In this document: piece after piece, positions 17,912-28,636 of the stretch
Position numbering within the stretch: the stretch's first letter is position 1
Layout of the letters: each line of letters opens with the position of its first letter
From: Hyphomicrobiales bacterium
GTDB taxonomy: Bacteria > Pseudomonadota > Alphaproteobacteria > Rhizobiales > Beijerinckiaceae
Length of the DNA: 64,000 nucleotides
Assembly (NCBI GenBank): GCA_027489955.1
Contig: JAIXYZ010000013.1
Coordinates: 1,258,528 to 1,322,527 of the forward strand
Direction: 5' to 3'
The notes under the pieces: model-generated
Told to the model about the DNA's origin: nothing
Databases searched by the model: none
The model's input: only the letters and a program-made list of their open reading frames with translations
Made by a program: the position numbers and the translations under genes

Positions 17912-18551
17912 GCGACGCGTCTCCCTGCTGCTCCCGCGGCGCGGGCGAACGCGCCTGCCGGAGGATGAGCCATGCTGCCTGAAAATTCAGGCCTGCGCCT
18001 AGCAGGTCCAGTGCGTATTCCGGCCAGCGCACCGGTGCAACGCGCACGGCGAAGATCAGCAGCGCGAAGCCCGTGACCTTGATGGCGTCGTTCCGGGACG
18101 ACAGCCAGGTCGCGGTGATGAGCGCGTTCTGCGTGTCCCGGAACCGGTACATGGCCAGCGCGCACAGATAGGCGATGATGATGACGGTGCCGGCGGTGAA
18201 GCCGAGCGCCTCGATGACGATCGGGCGCGGATTCTCGATCTTGTCCCAGAGGTCGTAGAGCGTGTGGAAACCCGCCACCGCGATCGCCACCGCGATCACG
18301 GCCGACGCGATCCGCTCGGCGCGGTCGTCCCGGCCGTAGATGATCGCCGCCACGGCGTAGATCACCACGTCGTAGACCCAGTCGATGCCGTCCTTGGTGA
18401 GCTGGCGGTTGCCGGTCGCCAGCCCCCACGCGACGACGCTCGCGGCAAAGACCACGATGCCTGCGACCATCGCCCAGATCGTGACGCGGAACTGCCGCCC
18501 TTCCCGGTCGGGAGGGACCGGGGCCAGCCAGGCCCGGCCGAGCGCGCTCAT
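17904..18551 (-). CDS. CDF-like membrane protein (transmembrane part only)
   Basis: A 215-aa integral membrane protein with about five to six predicted helices (first [23 protein letters not shown]). The [10 protein letters not shown] segment contains DxxxD as in helix 2 of cation diffusion facilitators, and SSRNDAIKV resembles the CDF helix-5 region. The cytoplasmic C-terminal domain of CDF exporters is absent, so zinc export is uncertain. It overlaps the SDR gene upstream by 4 bp and mccA downstream by 8 bp, forming a tight three-gene unit. Confidence 0.6.
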   Translation of the reverse strand: MSALGRAWLAPVPPDREGRQFRVTIWAMVAGIVVFAASVVAWGLATGNRQLTKDGIDWVYDVVIYAVAAIIYGRDDRAERIASAVIAVAIAVAGFHTLYDLWDKIENPRPIVIEALGFTAGTVIIIAYLCALAMYRFRDTQNALITATWLSSRNDAIKVTGFALLIFAVRVAPVRWPEYALDLLGAGLNFQAAWLILRQARSPAPREQQGDASRA

Positions 18552-19300
18552 CCGCGGCCGACGAACGGCATCTTCGTCGCCATCACCGTCATGAAGAGGA
18601 CGTTGGCGTCCAGCGGCAGACTCGCCATGTGCAGGACGGACCGGGCCGCGTGCTCCACGTCCATCACGGGATCGGTCGCCTGCCCCTTGGCGGCGGCCGA
18701 GGCGTAGATCCCGCTCAGGAGTTCGGTCGCCGCATTGCCGATGTCGATCTGCCCACAGGCGATATCGTCGGCGCGGCCGTCCAGCGCGATCGATCGGGTC
18801 AGCCCGGTAATGGCGTGCTTGGACACCGTGTAGGCCCCCGACAGCGGACGGGGCGATTGCGCCGCGATGGAGCCGTTATTGATGATGCGCCCGCCCTTCG
18901 GCGATTGCGTCCGCATCACCCGCATGGCCGCCTGCGCGCACAGGAAGGCGCCGGTGACGTTGGTGTCCACCGCCAGGCGCCAGTCGTCGAGCGTGCAGTC
19001 GGCAACCGAGGCCGCGGGCGGGCTCACTCCCGCGTTGTTGAACAGCACGTCGAGCCGGCCGAACCATTCGACGCAGCCGTCGAACAGGTCCGTCACCGAT
19101 TGCGGGTCGCGGATGTCGGTTTCAACCGCGAGGGCGCGGCTCGTGTCCTGCCCGGCCATGCGCGCGGTCGCATCCAGTTTCTCGCGGTCCCGGCCGGCCA
19201 GGACGACCGACCATCCTTGCGCCAGGAACAGCAGCACCACCGCCCTGCCGATGCCCGAGCCTGCACCCGTCACCAGCGCAACCTTGCCGCCTGCCTGCAT
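18548..19300 (-). CDS. SDR-family oxidoreductase
   Basis: A 250-aa classical short-chain dehydrogenase: cofactor motif TGAGSGIGR at 11-19, NNAGV, catalytic Ser in NNGSIAAQ and [10 protein letters not shown] (YxxxK). An Arg shortly after the first Gly-rich loop (AGRDREKL) suggests NADP(H) preference. The substrate is not deducible. First gene of the unit SDR - CDF-like - mccA. Confidence 0.9.
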   Translation of the reverse strand: MQAGGKVALVTGAGSGIGRAVVLLFLAQGWSVVLAGRDREKLDATARMAGQDTSRALAVETDIRDPQSVTDLFDGCVEWFGRLDVLFNNAGVSPPAASVADCTLDDWRLAVDTNVTGAFLCAQAAMRVMRTQSPKGGRIINNGSIAAQSPRPLSGAYTVSKHAITGLTRSIALDGRADDIACGQIDIGNAATELLSGIYASAAAKGQATDPVMDVEHAARSVLHMASLPLDANVLFMTVMATKMPFVGRG

Positions 19301-19399
19301 GGTCTCCTCGGGATCGCGTCCCGGCAGGCACGGGGAATCGCGCGGCCGGGCTCGTCAGAGCGAGAATAGGGCGTCGGTCTTCAGGTGGAAGCGGAATCC

Positions 19400-21265
19400 T
19401 TAAGGCGGCGGGTTATCCGGCGTCGGGCGCACATTGCCCTGCGGGCTCGACGGCTCGCCGGAAGGGGCCGCTTCGGGTGGAGTGTCCGTGGCGGCCGTAT
19501 CCTGCTGCGGATCGGCCTGCTCTTGCGCACCCTGCGCAGGCGCGTCCGGTGCGGCCTGTCCAGCCTTGGGCTGGGGCACGGCCGGCATGGCTTCCACGAT
19601 GCCCATATGGTCGAGGATCGCCCGGGCGATCTCCCGCTCGCCCATGACGATCTCCGTCGCGCCGAGCCCCGACAGGTAGCGGACCTCCTCGTCGGAGTGC
19701 GCGCGCGCGATGATCGGGATCGTGGCGTTGACCGCCCGCGCCTTCTCGACGATCTGGCCGGCCTCGAACGTCTCCGGAACCGCGAGGATGAGGCGGGCCG
19801 CCTGCGCGACGTTGGCGACGCGCACGATCTCCGCCGGCTCGTCCAGCTGCGGCAGGACCGTATAGCCCTGCTGCCGCAGCGTGCCCACGATCCGGTCGCT
19901 GCGCTCGATCACGACAAGCGGCGCGTCCTTGGCCCGCAGCGCCGAGCCGACGAGGCTGCCGACACGGCCGAAGCCCACAAGGACGGTATGGCCGGACATT
20001 TCCACAACCGGGGGCGGCACATCCTCCGGATCCTCCGCTTCGCCTGCCCCTTGAGCCGCCGCATCGGCCTCGGCGCGCCGCGCCGAACGCTCGCGGACCA
20101 TGTCGATCAGGTGGAAGACGACCGGATTGGCGAGGATCGAGATGATGGCCCCGGCCAGGATCAGATCGCGGCCGCGCTCGGGCAGGATGGCGAGCGACAC
20201 GCCGAGGCCTGCCAGGATGAAGGAGAACTCGCCGATCTGCGCAAGGCTCGCCGAAATAGTGAGCGCGGTGCCCGTGGGATGCCGGAAGGCCCGGACGATG
20301 ACGAACGCTGCGACCGACTTGCCGGCGACGATGATCGCGACCGTCGCCAGGACGGGGAGCGGGTCTCGGATGAGGATGCTGGGATCGAACAGCATGCCGA
20401 CCGACACGAAGAACAGCACGGCGAACGCATCCCGCAGCGGCAGCGTTTCCTGCGCCGCGCGATGGCTGAGCGGGGATTCGTTGAGGATCATGCCGGCGAA
20501 GAACGCGCCGAGTGCGAACGACACGCCGAACAGCTTGGCCGCGCCGAAGGCCACGCCGAGCGCGATGGCGAGCACGGCGAGGCGGAAGAGCTCCCGCGAT
20601 CCCGTATGCGCCACCCAGTGCAGCACCCAGGGGATCAGGCGCCGGCCGATCACGAGCATGACGATGCCGAAGGCGACCACCTTGCCCAGCGTCAGCCCGA
20701 TCACCGACCAGACCTCGCGCGTGTCCGCCTGGCCGCTGGTCGCGATGCCGGCAAAGGCCGGAATCAGCACCAGCGCGAGGACCATGGCGAGGTCCTCGAC
20801 GATGAGCCAGCCGACGGCGATGCGGCCCTTCTCGGTCTCGACGAGGCGCCGCTCCTGCAGGGCCCGGAGCAGCACGACGGTGGAGGCGACCGACAACGCC
20901 AGGCCGAAGACGAGGCCCGCGGCGAGCGTCCACCCCAGGAGATAGGCGAGCCCGACACCGAGGAGCGTCGCCGTCGCCATCTGCACGACGGCGCCGGGTA
21001 TCGCGATCGCGCGGACCGACAGCAGGTCCTTGAGCGAGAAATGCAGGCCGACGCCGAACATCAGGAGGATGACGCCGATCTCCGCCAGCTCGTTGGCAAG
21101 ACTTTGATCGGCCACGAATCCCGGCGTGAAAGGTCCGACCATCACGCCTGCAAGCAGATAACCGACGAGCGGGGACACCTTCAGTCGATGAGCGATCGCA
21201 CCTGCGACGAACGCGATGAAGAGGCCAGCACAGATGGTTGCGATGAGGGGCGTATGATGCGGCAT
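19400..21265 (-). CDS. Kef-type / YbaL-like cation:proton antiporter
   Basis: A 621-aa CPA2 antiporter. An N-terminal Na/H-exchanger domain of about 12 helices (residues 5-390; SPLVGYLLAGVMVGP, VILLMFGVGLHFSLKDL, GWLIVEDLAMVLAL) is followed by a TrkA_N/RCK nucleotide-binding domain (GHTVLVGFGRVGSLVG, about 430-550) and a Pro/Gln-rich tail. It probably exports K+ or Na+ in exchange for protons. Best fit is the YbaL/KefB group; the ion is not proven. Confidence 0.9.
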   Translation of the reverse strand: MPHHTPLIATICAGLFIAFVAGAIAHRLKVSPLVGYLLAGVMVGPFTPGFVADQSLANELAEIGVILLMFGVGLHFSLKDLLSVRAIAIPGAVVQMATATLLGVGLAYLLGWTLAAGLVFGLALSVASTVVLLRALQERRLVETEKGRIAVGWLIVEDLAMVLALVLIPAFAGIATSGQADTREVWSVIGLTLGKVVAFGIVMLVIGRRLIPWVLHWVAHTGSRELFRLAVLAIALGVAFGAAKLFGVSFALGAFFAGMILNESPLSHRAAQETLPLRDAFAVLFFVSVGMLFDPSILIRDPLPVLATVAIIVAGKSVAAFVIVRAFRHPTGTALTISASLAQIGEFSFILAGLGVSLAILPERGRDLILAGAIISILANPVVFHLIDMVRERSARRAEADAAAQGAGEAEDPEDVPPPVVEMSGHTVLVGFGRVGSLVGSALRAKDAPLVVIERSDRIVGTLRQQGYTVLPQLDEPAEIVRVANVAQAARLILAVPETFEAGQIVEKARAVNATIPIIARAHSDEEVRYLSGLGATEIVMGEREIARAILDHMGIVEAMPAVPQPKAGQAAPDAPAQGAQEQADPQQDTAATDTPPEAAPSGEPSSPQGNVRPTPDNPPP

Positions 21266-21309
21266 GACTCCTTTATGGAGCCTGCGGTCCCGTTTTTAAA
21301 CCGCCCGAG

Positions 21310-21330
21310 AGCGATTTAAACGCAATCGCT
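21310..21330. promoter_or_regulatory. Inverted repeat upstream of the antiporter gene
   Basis: A perfect 7-bp inverted repeat, AGCGATT / AATCGCT, around TAAACGC, 45-65 bp upstream of the antiporter ATG. It could be an operator; on the plus strand TTTTT follows nearby, but no plus-strand gene ends here. Confidence 0.35.
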
Positions 21331-21423
21331 TGCAGGTTTTTCGATCAGGCGGCTCGGTCCGCTCGTGCGCAGGACTGCGAATGCCGCCGGCATGCCCGCC
21401 GAGGAGCCGGAATCCGCACGCGA

Positions 21424-21449
21424 AAAGGGCCGGAGTGACCCGGCCCTTT
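21424..21449 (-). terminator. Rho-independent terminator
   Basis: Stem AAAGGGCCGG / CCGGCCCTTT with a 6-base loop; on the minus strand the stem runs into TTTT. It lies 38 bp past the stop of the small secreted protein gene. Confidence 0.8.
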
Positions 21450-21486
21450 CCGTGGTTTCGGAGAGTGTTGGCAGGTGCCTACGCGA

Positions 21487-21771
21487 TCAGCAGCGGCGCT
21501 CGCGCGTCACCACGGTCTCGCCGAAGCGGTTGACCCGGCGCGTCGTCACCGTGCGGCAGCCGATGGAGCCGGTCGGCTCCCAGGAGCGCGCGCCGCGCTC
21601 GCGTACGATCACCCGGTCCGGGCGTCGGTCGCGGACGATGACACGCTCGCGGCGCGGCTCGGCGCCGATGCGCACGCCGTCAGGACCGATGCGCACGCCC
21701 ACGTCCTGGGCGGCGGCGCCGTAGGTGCCGAGCGCCATGACGGCGGCGGCGGCAAGCAGGATCTTCTTCAT
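21487..21771 (-). CDS. Small secreted Arg-rich protein
   Basis: A 94-aa protein of unknown function: signal peptide MKKILLAAAAVMALGTYGAAAQ, then GVRIGPDGVRIG and an Arg/Val-rich part (RRERVIVRDRRPDRVIVRER) ending in a Cys. Two cysteines remain after cleavage (IGC and the terminal residue), so a disulfide is possible. GGGAG precedes the ATG. It has its own terminator and a perfect match to an EcfG-type stress promoter upstream, so general-stress expression is likely. Confidence 0.8.
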   Translation of the reverse strand: MKKILLAAAAVMALGTYGAAAQDVGVRIGPDGVRIGAEPRRERVIVRDRRPDRVIVRERGARSWEPTGSIGCRTVTTRRVNRFGETVVTRERRC

Positions 21772-21805
21772 GTGACGGTTCTCCCGATGGTTATTTCGGG
21801 GAGCC

Positions 21806-21830
21806 AACGCGTCAGCGCATCGACGGTTCC
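21806..21830 (-). promoter_or_regulatory. EcfG-type general-stress promoter candidate
   Basis: On the minus strand GGAAC (21830-21826), 16 bases, CGTT (21809-21806). This equals the EcfG/SigT consensus GGAAC-N16/17-CGTT of alphaproteobacteria. The expected transcription start is about 28 bp before the ATG of the small secreted protein. Confidence 0.65.
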
Positions 21831-21856
21831 GTTCCGGAAACGCCCGTCCCGCTCGC

Positions 21857-23464
21857 CTACATGCGGAAGACGCCGAAATCGGTCTCTTCCACCGGCGCAT
21901 TGAGGCAGGCGGAGAAGGCGAGCCCGAGGACCCGGCGCGTCTCGGAGGGGAGGATGATCCCGTCGTCCCAGAGCCGCGCCGTGGCGTGGTAGGGAGACCC
22001 CTCCTCCTCGTACCTGGCGCGGATCGGCGCCTTGAAGGCTTCCTCTTCCTCGGCCGCCCAGCTCTTGCCCTCGGCCTCGATATTGTCGCGCCGGACCGTC
22101 GCCAGCACGCTGGCCGCCTGCTCTCCGCCCATCACCGAGATGCGGCTGTTGGGCCACGCGAACAGGAAGCGCGGGCTGTAGGCGCGTCCGCACATGCCGT
22201 AATTGCCGGCGCCGAACGAGCCGCCCACCAGCACGGTGATCTTGGGCACGCGCGCGCTGGCGACGGCGGTGACGAGCTTGGCGCCGTCCTTGGCGATGCC
22301 GCCGGACTCGTATTGCCGCCCGACCATGAAGCCGGAAATGTTCTGCAGGAACAGGAGCGGGATGCGCCGCTGGCAGCACAGCTCGATGAAATGCGCGCCC
22401 TTCAGCGCCGATTCCGAGAACAGGATGCCGTTATTGGCGATGATGCCGACGGGCATGCCCCAGATGCGCGCGAAGCCGGTGACCAGAGTGGTCCCGTACA
22501 GCCGCTTGAACTCGTCGAACTCCGACCCGTCCACCAGCCGGCCGATCACCTCGCGGATGTCGTATTGCTTCTTGAGGTCGGTGGGGACGAGCGCCTCGAG
22601 CTCCGCCTCGTCCAGCACCGGATCGACGGGCTCCGACAGCGCGATGTCGGTGCGCTTGACGCCGTTGAGGTTCGCCACGATCCGCCGGGCGATCGCCAGC
22701 GCATGCACGTCGTCCGCCGCGTAATGGTCCACGACGCCCGACAGCCGGGCATGGACGTCCGCGCCGCCAAGATCCTCCGCCGAGACGACCTCTCCCGTCG
22801 CGGCCTTCACCAGCGGCGGCCCGCCGAGGAAGATCGTGCCCTGCCGGCGCACGATGACGCTCTCGTCCGACATGGCGGGCACGTAGGCGCCGCCGGCGGT
22901 GCAGGAGCCCATCACGACGGCGACCTGCGGGATGCGCGCCGCCGAGAGCGTGGCCTGGTTGTAGAAGATGCGGCCGAAATGATCCCGATCGGGGAAGACC
23001 TCGGTCTGGTGAGGGAGGTTCGCGCCCCCCGAATCCACCAGGTAGATGCACGGCAGGCGGTTCTCGCGCGCGATCTCCTGCGCGCGCAGGTGCTTCTTCA
23101 CCGTCATGGGGTAGTAGGTGCCGCCCTTGATGGTGGAATCGTTGCAGACCACCATCACCTCGCGGCCTTCCACCCGACCGATCCCTGCGATCATGCCGGC
23201 GCCGTGGATGTCCTCGCCATACATGCCGAAGGCCGCGAGGGCGCCGATCTCCAGGAACGGGGAGCCGGGATCGAGCAGGCGCGTGACGCGCTCGCGCGGC
23301 AGCAGCTTGCCGCGGGCCACATGGCGCTCGCGCGCCTTGGGCGGCCCGCCTTCGGCCACGGCGGCGCGGCGCGCGCCGAGCTCCCCTCGCAGGCCGTCCC
23401 AGGCCTGCGCATTGGCGCGCGCATCGGCGCTGGTCGGATCGAACTCAGACTTGAGAACCGGCAC
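21857..23464 (-). CDS. mccB: Methylcrotonyl-CoA carboxylase, carboxyltransferase subunit
   Basis: A 535-aa beta subunit that transfers CO2 from carboxybiotin to 3-methylcrotonyl-CoA in leucine catabolism. Family segments are [63 protein letters not shown] and [20 protein letters not shown]. The length matches MCC beta rather than AccD. It is 4 kb from mccA, with an antiporter and other genes between, so the two subunits are not in one operon. Confidence 0.94.
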   Translation of the reverse strand: MPVLKSEFDPTSADARANAQAWDGLRGELGARRAAVAEGGPPKARERHVARGKLLPRERVTRLLDPGSPFLEIGALAAFGMYGEDIHGAGMIAGIGRVEGREVMVVCNDSTIKGGTYYPMTVKKHLRAQEIARENRLPCIYLVDSGGANLPHQTEVFPDRDHFGRIFYNQATLSAARIPQVAVVMGSCTAGGAYVPAMSDESVIVRRQGTIFLGGPPLVKAATGEVVSAEDLGGADVHARLSGVVDHYAADDVHALAIARRIVANLNGVKRTDIALSEPVDPVLDEAELEALVPTDLKKQYDIREVIGRLVDGSEFDEFKRLYGTTLVTGFARIWGMPVGIIANNGILFSESALKGAHFIELCCQRRIPLLFLQNISGFMVGRQYESGGIAKDGAKLVTAVASARVPKITVLVGGSFGAGNYGMCGRAYSPRFLFAWPNSRISVMGGEQAASVLATVRRDNIEAEGKSWAAEEEEAFKAPIRARYEEEGSPYHATARLWDDGIILPSETRRVLGLAFSACLNAPVEETDFGVFRM

Positions 23465-23575
23465 GCATCCCTCCCCGGGAGGACATCGGCCCCGGTTATG
23501 GCCGCGCCCGCTCCGGCCTGCAATGCGCGAGAGGGAAAAGCGCGTCCGGTTCTGGCCGCACGCGCTTCACCCGGA

Positions 23576-23773
23576 TCAGCGGTTCTGCAGCGATCCGGTC
23601 ACCGTCGGCCCAGCGATGACACCGACCGCTCCGCCCGCCACGGCCCCGATCGGCCCGGCGATGAGCGCGCCGGCGCCCGCGCCCGCGGCGCCGCCGGCGA
23701 TGCGGCCTTCGGTGGCGGTGCAGGCGGCCAGGACCACGGCGAGCGCGGCGATGGAAACGAACTTCGTGAGCAT
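23576..23773 (-). CDS. Small glycine-zipper lipoprotein
   Basis: A 65-aa lipoprotein: signal with lipobox LAAC (Cys at residue 18), then a Gly/Ala-rich membrane-like stretch (GGAAGAGAGALIAGPIGAVA) typical of glycine-zipper outer-membrane proteins, and a polar tail. Function unknown, envelope-located by inference. About 110 bp upstream of mccB on the same strand. Confidence 0.8.
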   Translation of the reverse strand: MLTKFVSIAALAVVLAACTATEGRIAGGAAGAGAGALIAGPIGAVAGGAVGVIAGPTVTGSLQNR

Positions 23774-23874
23774 GGATGATCCCCTGATGGACAGGCAGAG
23801 CCCTTGAGGGGAACGGTGCGGCGGGTTGGTGAACGCCGGGTTAAGGCGTTGCGCGCGCCTGCCGCGGGCGAGCC

Positions 23875-24246
23875 TTACAGGGAGGCGGCGATCGCCGCCT
23901 GGATGCCGCGGATATTGGCGCCCTTCTTGAGCGTCCGGGAGATCGGGTCCGCCCGCCCGGAAATCCAGATCTTGAGTTCGGAATCGAGATCGAACGTGCC
24001 CGCGCTCTCGATCGAATAGGCGTTGATCGCCCGGTATGGCACCACGAGATACTCGACCTTGCGTCCGGTCAGCCCCTGCCGGTCCACCAGGATCATGCGC
24101 TTCTCGGTGAAGACGTAGAGGTCGCGCACGACCTTGAAGGCGAGCTTCACGTCTTCGCCCGGCAGCAGGACCTCCGCCAGCTCCTCTCTCGCCTTGTCGG
24201 GGCTGATATCGCTGCCATGCCCCAGCAGTGCGTCGAACAGGCCCAT
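23875..24246 (-). CDS. PH domain-containing protein (bacterial PH-like)
   Basis: A 123-aa soluble protein resembling bacterial pleckstrin-homology domains: VLLPGEDVKLAFKVVRDLYV, FTEKRMILVDRQGL, YLVVPYRAINAYSIESAG and a C-terminal helix. Proteins of this kind are ring-forming and of unknown function. It starts 22 bp after the lipB stop, so a two-gene operon is likely. Confidence 0.8.
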   Translation of the reverse strand: MGLFDALLGHGSDISPDKAREELAEVLLPGEDVKLAFKVVRDLYVFTEKRMILVDRQGLTGRKVEYLVVPYRAINAYSIESAGTFDLDSELKIWISGRADPISRTLKKGANIRGIQAAIAASL

Positions 24247-24268
24247 TCCGATCTCTCCCTGTCGCTCG

Positions 24269-25012
24269 TCAGCGCGTCACGGTCGGTCCGAACACGCGCT
24301 CGAATTCGGCTCGGAGGATCGAATCGACCTCCGGCATGGTCACCGGAAGCCCGAGATCGACCAGGCTCGTCACCCCGTGCTCGGCCACGCCGCACGGGAC
24401 AATGCCCGAGAAGTGCGAGAGGTCCGGCTCCACGTTGAGCGCGATGCCGTGATAGGTCACCCAGCGCCGCACGCGGATGCCGATCGCGGCGATCTTGTCC
24501 TCGACCGCCGCGCCCTTCTCGGGCCGCCGGACCCAGACCCCGACCCGGTCCTCGCGCCGCTCCCCGCGCACGTTGAAATGACCGAGCGTCCCGATCAGCC
24601 AGTCCTCCAGCGCCGCCACGTAGAGCCTCAGGTCCTGCCGCCGGCGGGTGAGGTCGAGCATCGCATAGGCCACCCGCTGGCCGGGCCCGTGATAGGTGTA
24701 CTGCCCGCCCCGCCCCGTGCGGTGCACGGGGAAGCGGCCGGGATCGACGAGGTCCGCGTCGTCGGCCGACGTGCCGGCCGTGTAGAGCGGAGGGTGCTCG
24801 ACGAGCCAGACCTGCTCGGCCACCTCCCCGGCGGCGATGGCGGCGGCGCGGGCCTCCATGGCCTCCACGGCCTGCGCATAGGGCACGAGCCCCTCGGCGA
24901 TGGTCCATTCCACAGGCGGCCCGTCGATGCGCATCGCCAGCGCGTCCGACGCCCGCGCCAGCCGCGCCCCGGCAGCGTTAACCAATGGTTCACCATGATC
25001 CGGTCTAGTCAT
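24269..25012 (-). CDS. lipB: Lipoyl(octanoyl) transferase
   Basis: A 247-aa enzyme moving octanoyl from acyl-carrier protein to lipoyl domains. Motifs: [26 protein letters not shown], the catalytic-Lys region [17 protein letters not shown] and the catalytic Cys in SGIVPCGV. The ATG at 25012 gives an N-terminal extension; the ATG of MRIDGPPV downstream (24934-24936) is an alternative. Divergent from the FliN-like gene. Confidence 0.93.
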   Translation of the reverse strand: MTRPDHGEPLVNAAGARLARASDALAMRIDGPPVEWTIAEGLVPYAQAVEAMEARAAAIAAGEVAEQVWLVEHPPLYTAGTSADDADLVDPGRFPVHRTGRGGQYTYHGPGQRVAYAMLDLTRRRQDLRLYVAALEDWLIGTLGHFNVRGERREDRVGVWVRRPEKGAAVEDKIAAIGIRVRRWVTYHGIALNVEPDLSHFSGIVPCGVAEHGVTSLVDLGLPVTMPEVDSILRAEFERVFGPTVTR

Positions 25013-25057
25013 CGGTAAGGTATCCGGTCCTTCGGGATGCCGGTATGGAGGCGGCCC

Positions 25058-25354
25058 TTGAGCGCAACGATCGAGACGGTGACTGTCGACGTGACGGTCG
25101 TCCTCGGGCGCGCCCACATGCCGATCCACCGCATGCTGCGCATGGGCCGCGGCTCCGTGGTCGAACTCGAGACCGGCGCCAACGACGAGGTCGAGATCCT
25201 CGCCAACAACTTCCCCATCGCCCGCGGCCAGGTGGTCGTCAACGGCGAGGATATATCGGTGGAGATCACCGAGATCATCCGCAAGCCCGAGCAGGTGCGC
25301 TCGGTGGCGGAATCGCTCGCAGGCACCGACCTCGACACGCTCCGCGCCGGTTGA
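25058..25354 (+). CDS. FliN-like SpoA-domain protein (FliN/MotD family)
   Basis: A 98-aa protein nearly all SpoA domain: [39 protein letters not shown] and [20 protein letters not shown], the FliN switch-protein fold. A TTG at 25058 preceded by GGAGG (25047-25051) is the likely start; an ATG at 25037 has no ribosome-binding site. It sits alone between lipB and a tRNA, away from any flagellar gene, so a paralogue of the flagellar FliN or a non-flagellar role is possible. Confidence 0.8.
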   Translation: MSATIETVTVDVTVVLGRAHMPIHRMLRMGRGSVVELETGANDEVEILANNFPIARGQVVVNGEDISVEITEIIRKPEQVRSVAESLAGTDLDTLRAG

Positions 25355-25459
25355 AGCAGCCCGCCCGTCGAAACCCGTCCGGGCGCTCTTGTTTCCCTGA
25401 AATCGATCTGTTAGACCCCGCTCGCTTTCGGAACGGACCCCGCGTCCTTCCCCCGGCAA

Positions 25460-25544
25460 GCGGCCATGGCGGAACTGGTAGACGCGCTAGCTTGAGGTGC
25501 TAGTCCCGAGAGGGGTGGAGGTTCGAGTCCTCTTGGCCGCACCA
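25460..25544 (+). tRNA. tRNA-Leu (anticodon GAG)
   Basis: An 85-nt class II tRNA including encoded CCA. Acceptor GCGGCCA pairs with TGGCCGC. The anticodon stem CTAGC/GCTAG encloses the loop TTGAGGT, giving anticodon GAG, which reads CUC and CUU leucine codons. A long variable arm (TCCCGAGAGGGG) and T-arm GGTTCGAGTCC follow. Confidence 0.96.
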
Positions 25545-25583
25545 TCGATCTGATCCGATACGAAGTCGGTCCGATCCAGGATG

Positions 25584-25628
25584 AAAAAAGCACGGCGGCA
25601 CGAAGGTTCACCCTTCCGCCGCCGCTTT
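25584..25628 (-). terminator. Rho-independent terminator of the sensor-kinase gene
   Basis: On the minus strand a two-part stem (AAAGC plus GGCGGC outside, GAAGG / CCTTC inside) closes and is followed at once by TTTTTT. It lies 26 bp past the HWE-type kinase stop. It may also stop transcripts coming from the tRNA on the other strand. Confidence 0.85.
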
Positions 25629-25653
25629 CATGTGTGGCACCTGCCGACGGGCG

Positions 25654-26646
25654 TCAGGCCTGCTGCGGAAACACCACGCGGGTCGTCAGCCCGTTATCGG
25701 TCCGGAATTCCAGCTGCCCGCCCAGGGTGCGCGCGAACCCTTGCAGGATGCGCATGCCGAGGCTCTTGGAAGCCGACGGGTCGAACCCGTCCGGCAGGCC
25801 CGGCCCGTCGTCGCTGACGGCGAGCGCGTAATTGTCCCCGTCCCGGCCCAGCTTCACCGTGATCAGGCCGTCCTCGCGGTCGCGCAGGGCATGCTTGAGC
25901 GAGTTGGTGATCGCCTCCACGACGATGAGCGAGAGGGTGATGATGCGCTCCGGCGGCAGGGCAGCATCCACCACGTCCACGCGGCACCGCGCCTTCGACC
26001 CGCCGCTGCGGACCAGATCGTCGCAGATGTCCTGGATGAAGCTGCCCAGCGGCGCGTCGAGGCGCTCGGGATCGTACAGGCGCCGGTGAATCCGCGACAT
26101 CGTCTCCAGGCGCAGCCTCGCCTCGTCCATGGCCGCCACCGCCTCGCGGTTGTGGGCGAGCTTGCGCGACTGGAGGCTCAGCAGGCTGGCGACGAAGGCG
26201 AGGTTGTTAGCGACCCTGTGCTGCAGCTCGGCAAACAGCGTCTTCTGGCGGTCCAGAAGCGATGCGGTCACGGCCTGCTCCCGCTTCAGCTTCTCGAGCG
26301 CCCGCGTCATCTGGTCGATGATGACGATGTCCACGACCATGATCGCGACGAAAAAGGCCAGCGCGACGATCGTGGTATGGCTGAGGCCGAAGCTGTTGAA
26401 CGGCGGGATGAAAAAGTACCACGCGGCGAGCGTCGACAGCGTCGCACAGAGGATTCCCGGCCCCAGGCCGCCCAAAAACGCGGTGACGAGCACGGCCGGG
26501 AAGAAGGTAAGGAAGGGAAAGCCATCGGGCAGCCCGTCGCCGACGACGATGCGCAGGCCCAGGGCCGCGGCAAAAAGTGCGACAGCCAGCAGATAGCCGA
26601 CCAGCTTGTCGCGCCTGACCATGGACGCGGCGGAGAGAGGTGACAT
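25654..26646 (-). CDS. Membrane sensor histidine kinase, HisKA_2 / HWE-like
   Basis: A 330-aa kinase. The N-terminal part has four predicted helices (about 15-112) of the DUF4118 type seen in KdpD; a linker helix leads to the HisKA_2 dimerisation helix with phospho-His H143 (ELQHRVANNL) and an HATPase domain with VVEAITNSLKHAL and DDGPGLP. Kinases of this class often act in the alphaproteobacterial general-stress phosphorelay. It follows the LOV kinase on the same strand after 106 bp. Start ATG at 26646; a TTG at 26673 is possible. No partner regulator is adjacent. Confidence 0.88.
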   Translation of the reverse strand: MSPLSAASMVRRDKLVGYLLAVALFAAALGLRIVVGDGLPDGFPFLTFFPAVLVTAFLGGLGPGILCATLSTLAAWYFFIPPFNSFGLSHTTIVALAFFVAIMVVDIVIIDQMTRALEKLKREQAVTASLLDRQKTLFAELQHRVANNLAFVASLLSLQSRKLAHNREAVAAMDEARLRLETMSRIHRRLYDPERLDAPLGSFIQDICDDLVRSGGSKARCRVDVVDAALPPERIITLSLIVVEAITNSLKHALRDREDGLITVKLGRDGDNYALAVSDDGPGLPDGFDPSASKSLGMRILQGFARTLGGQLEFRTDNGLTTRVVFPQQA

Positions 26647-26752
26647 GAGCGACCGGCGGTTCCTGTACGTCAACTAGGTGACGGAGACTCGGACCGTCAA
26701 TCCTCAACCATAGGGAGCAACCGGAACGCGGCTGCGTCAAAAGACGCAGGGC

Positions 26753-28393
<1,641 letters not shown>

Positions 28394-28575
28394 GGGAAGC
28401 TAACCGCCGTTTCCCGCCCGCGTTCCGGTTCAGCAAGCGAGCCGCCACGATCTCGCGATTACGTGATCGGCGCCATGTCCGAAGACAGGTTCGTCCGTCA
28501 TGGTGCCGACACGGTCCGCGAAACCTCGCCACAAAAGCCGTGACAAGGGCTCTCGCGGCGTTGCAACGTCCGCGC

Positions 28576-28600
28576 GGAACGACCTAGAAGAGACGGCGTT
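28576..28600 (+). promoter_or_regulatory. EcfG-type general-stress promoter candidate of mgtE
   Basis: GGAAC (28576-28580), 16 bases, CGTT (28597-28600), a perfect match to the alphaproteobacterial EcfG consensus. It ends 36 bp before the mgtE ATG, on the correct strand. Confidence 0.6.
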
Positions 28601-28636
28601 TTTCCCCTCCGCACGACAGCCCGGACCGGACGATCC

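Noticed and set aside
19385..21319. Long open frame on the strand opposite the Kef antiporter
   Set aside because: Its composition is that of a high-GC antisense shadow (His/Asp/Arg-rich), while the minus-strand frame is a clear antiporter.
28402..28426. EcfG-like GGAAC-N16-GGTT upstream of the LOV kinase
   Set aside because: The -10 part is GGTT rather than CGTT and the transcription start would fall almost on the ATG, so it is not listed as a promoter.
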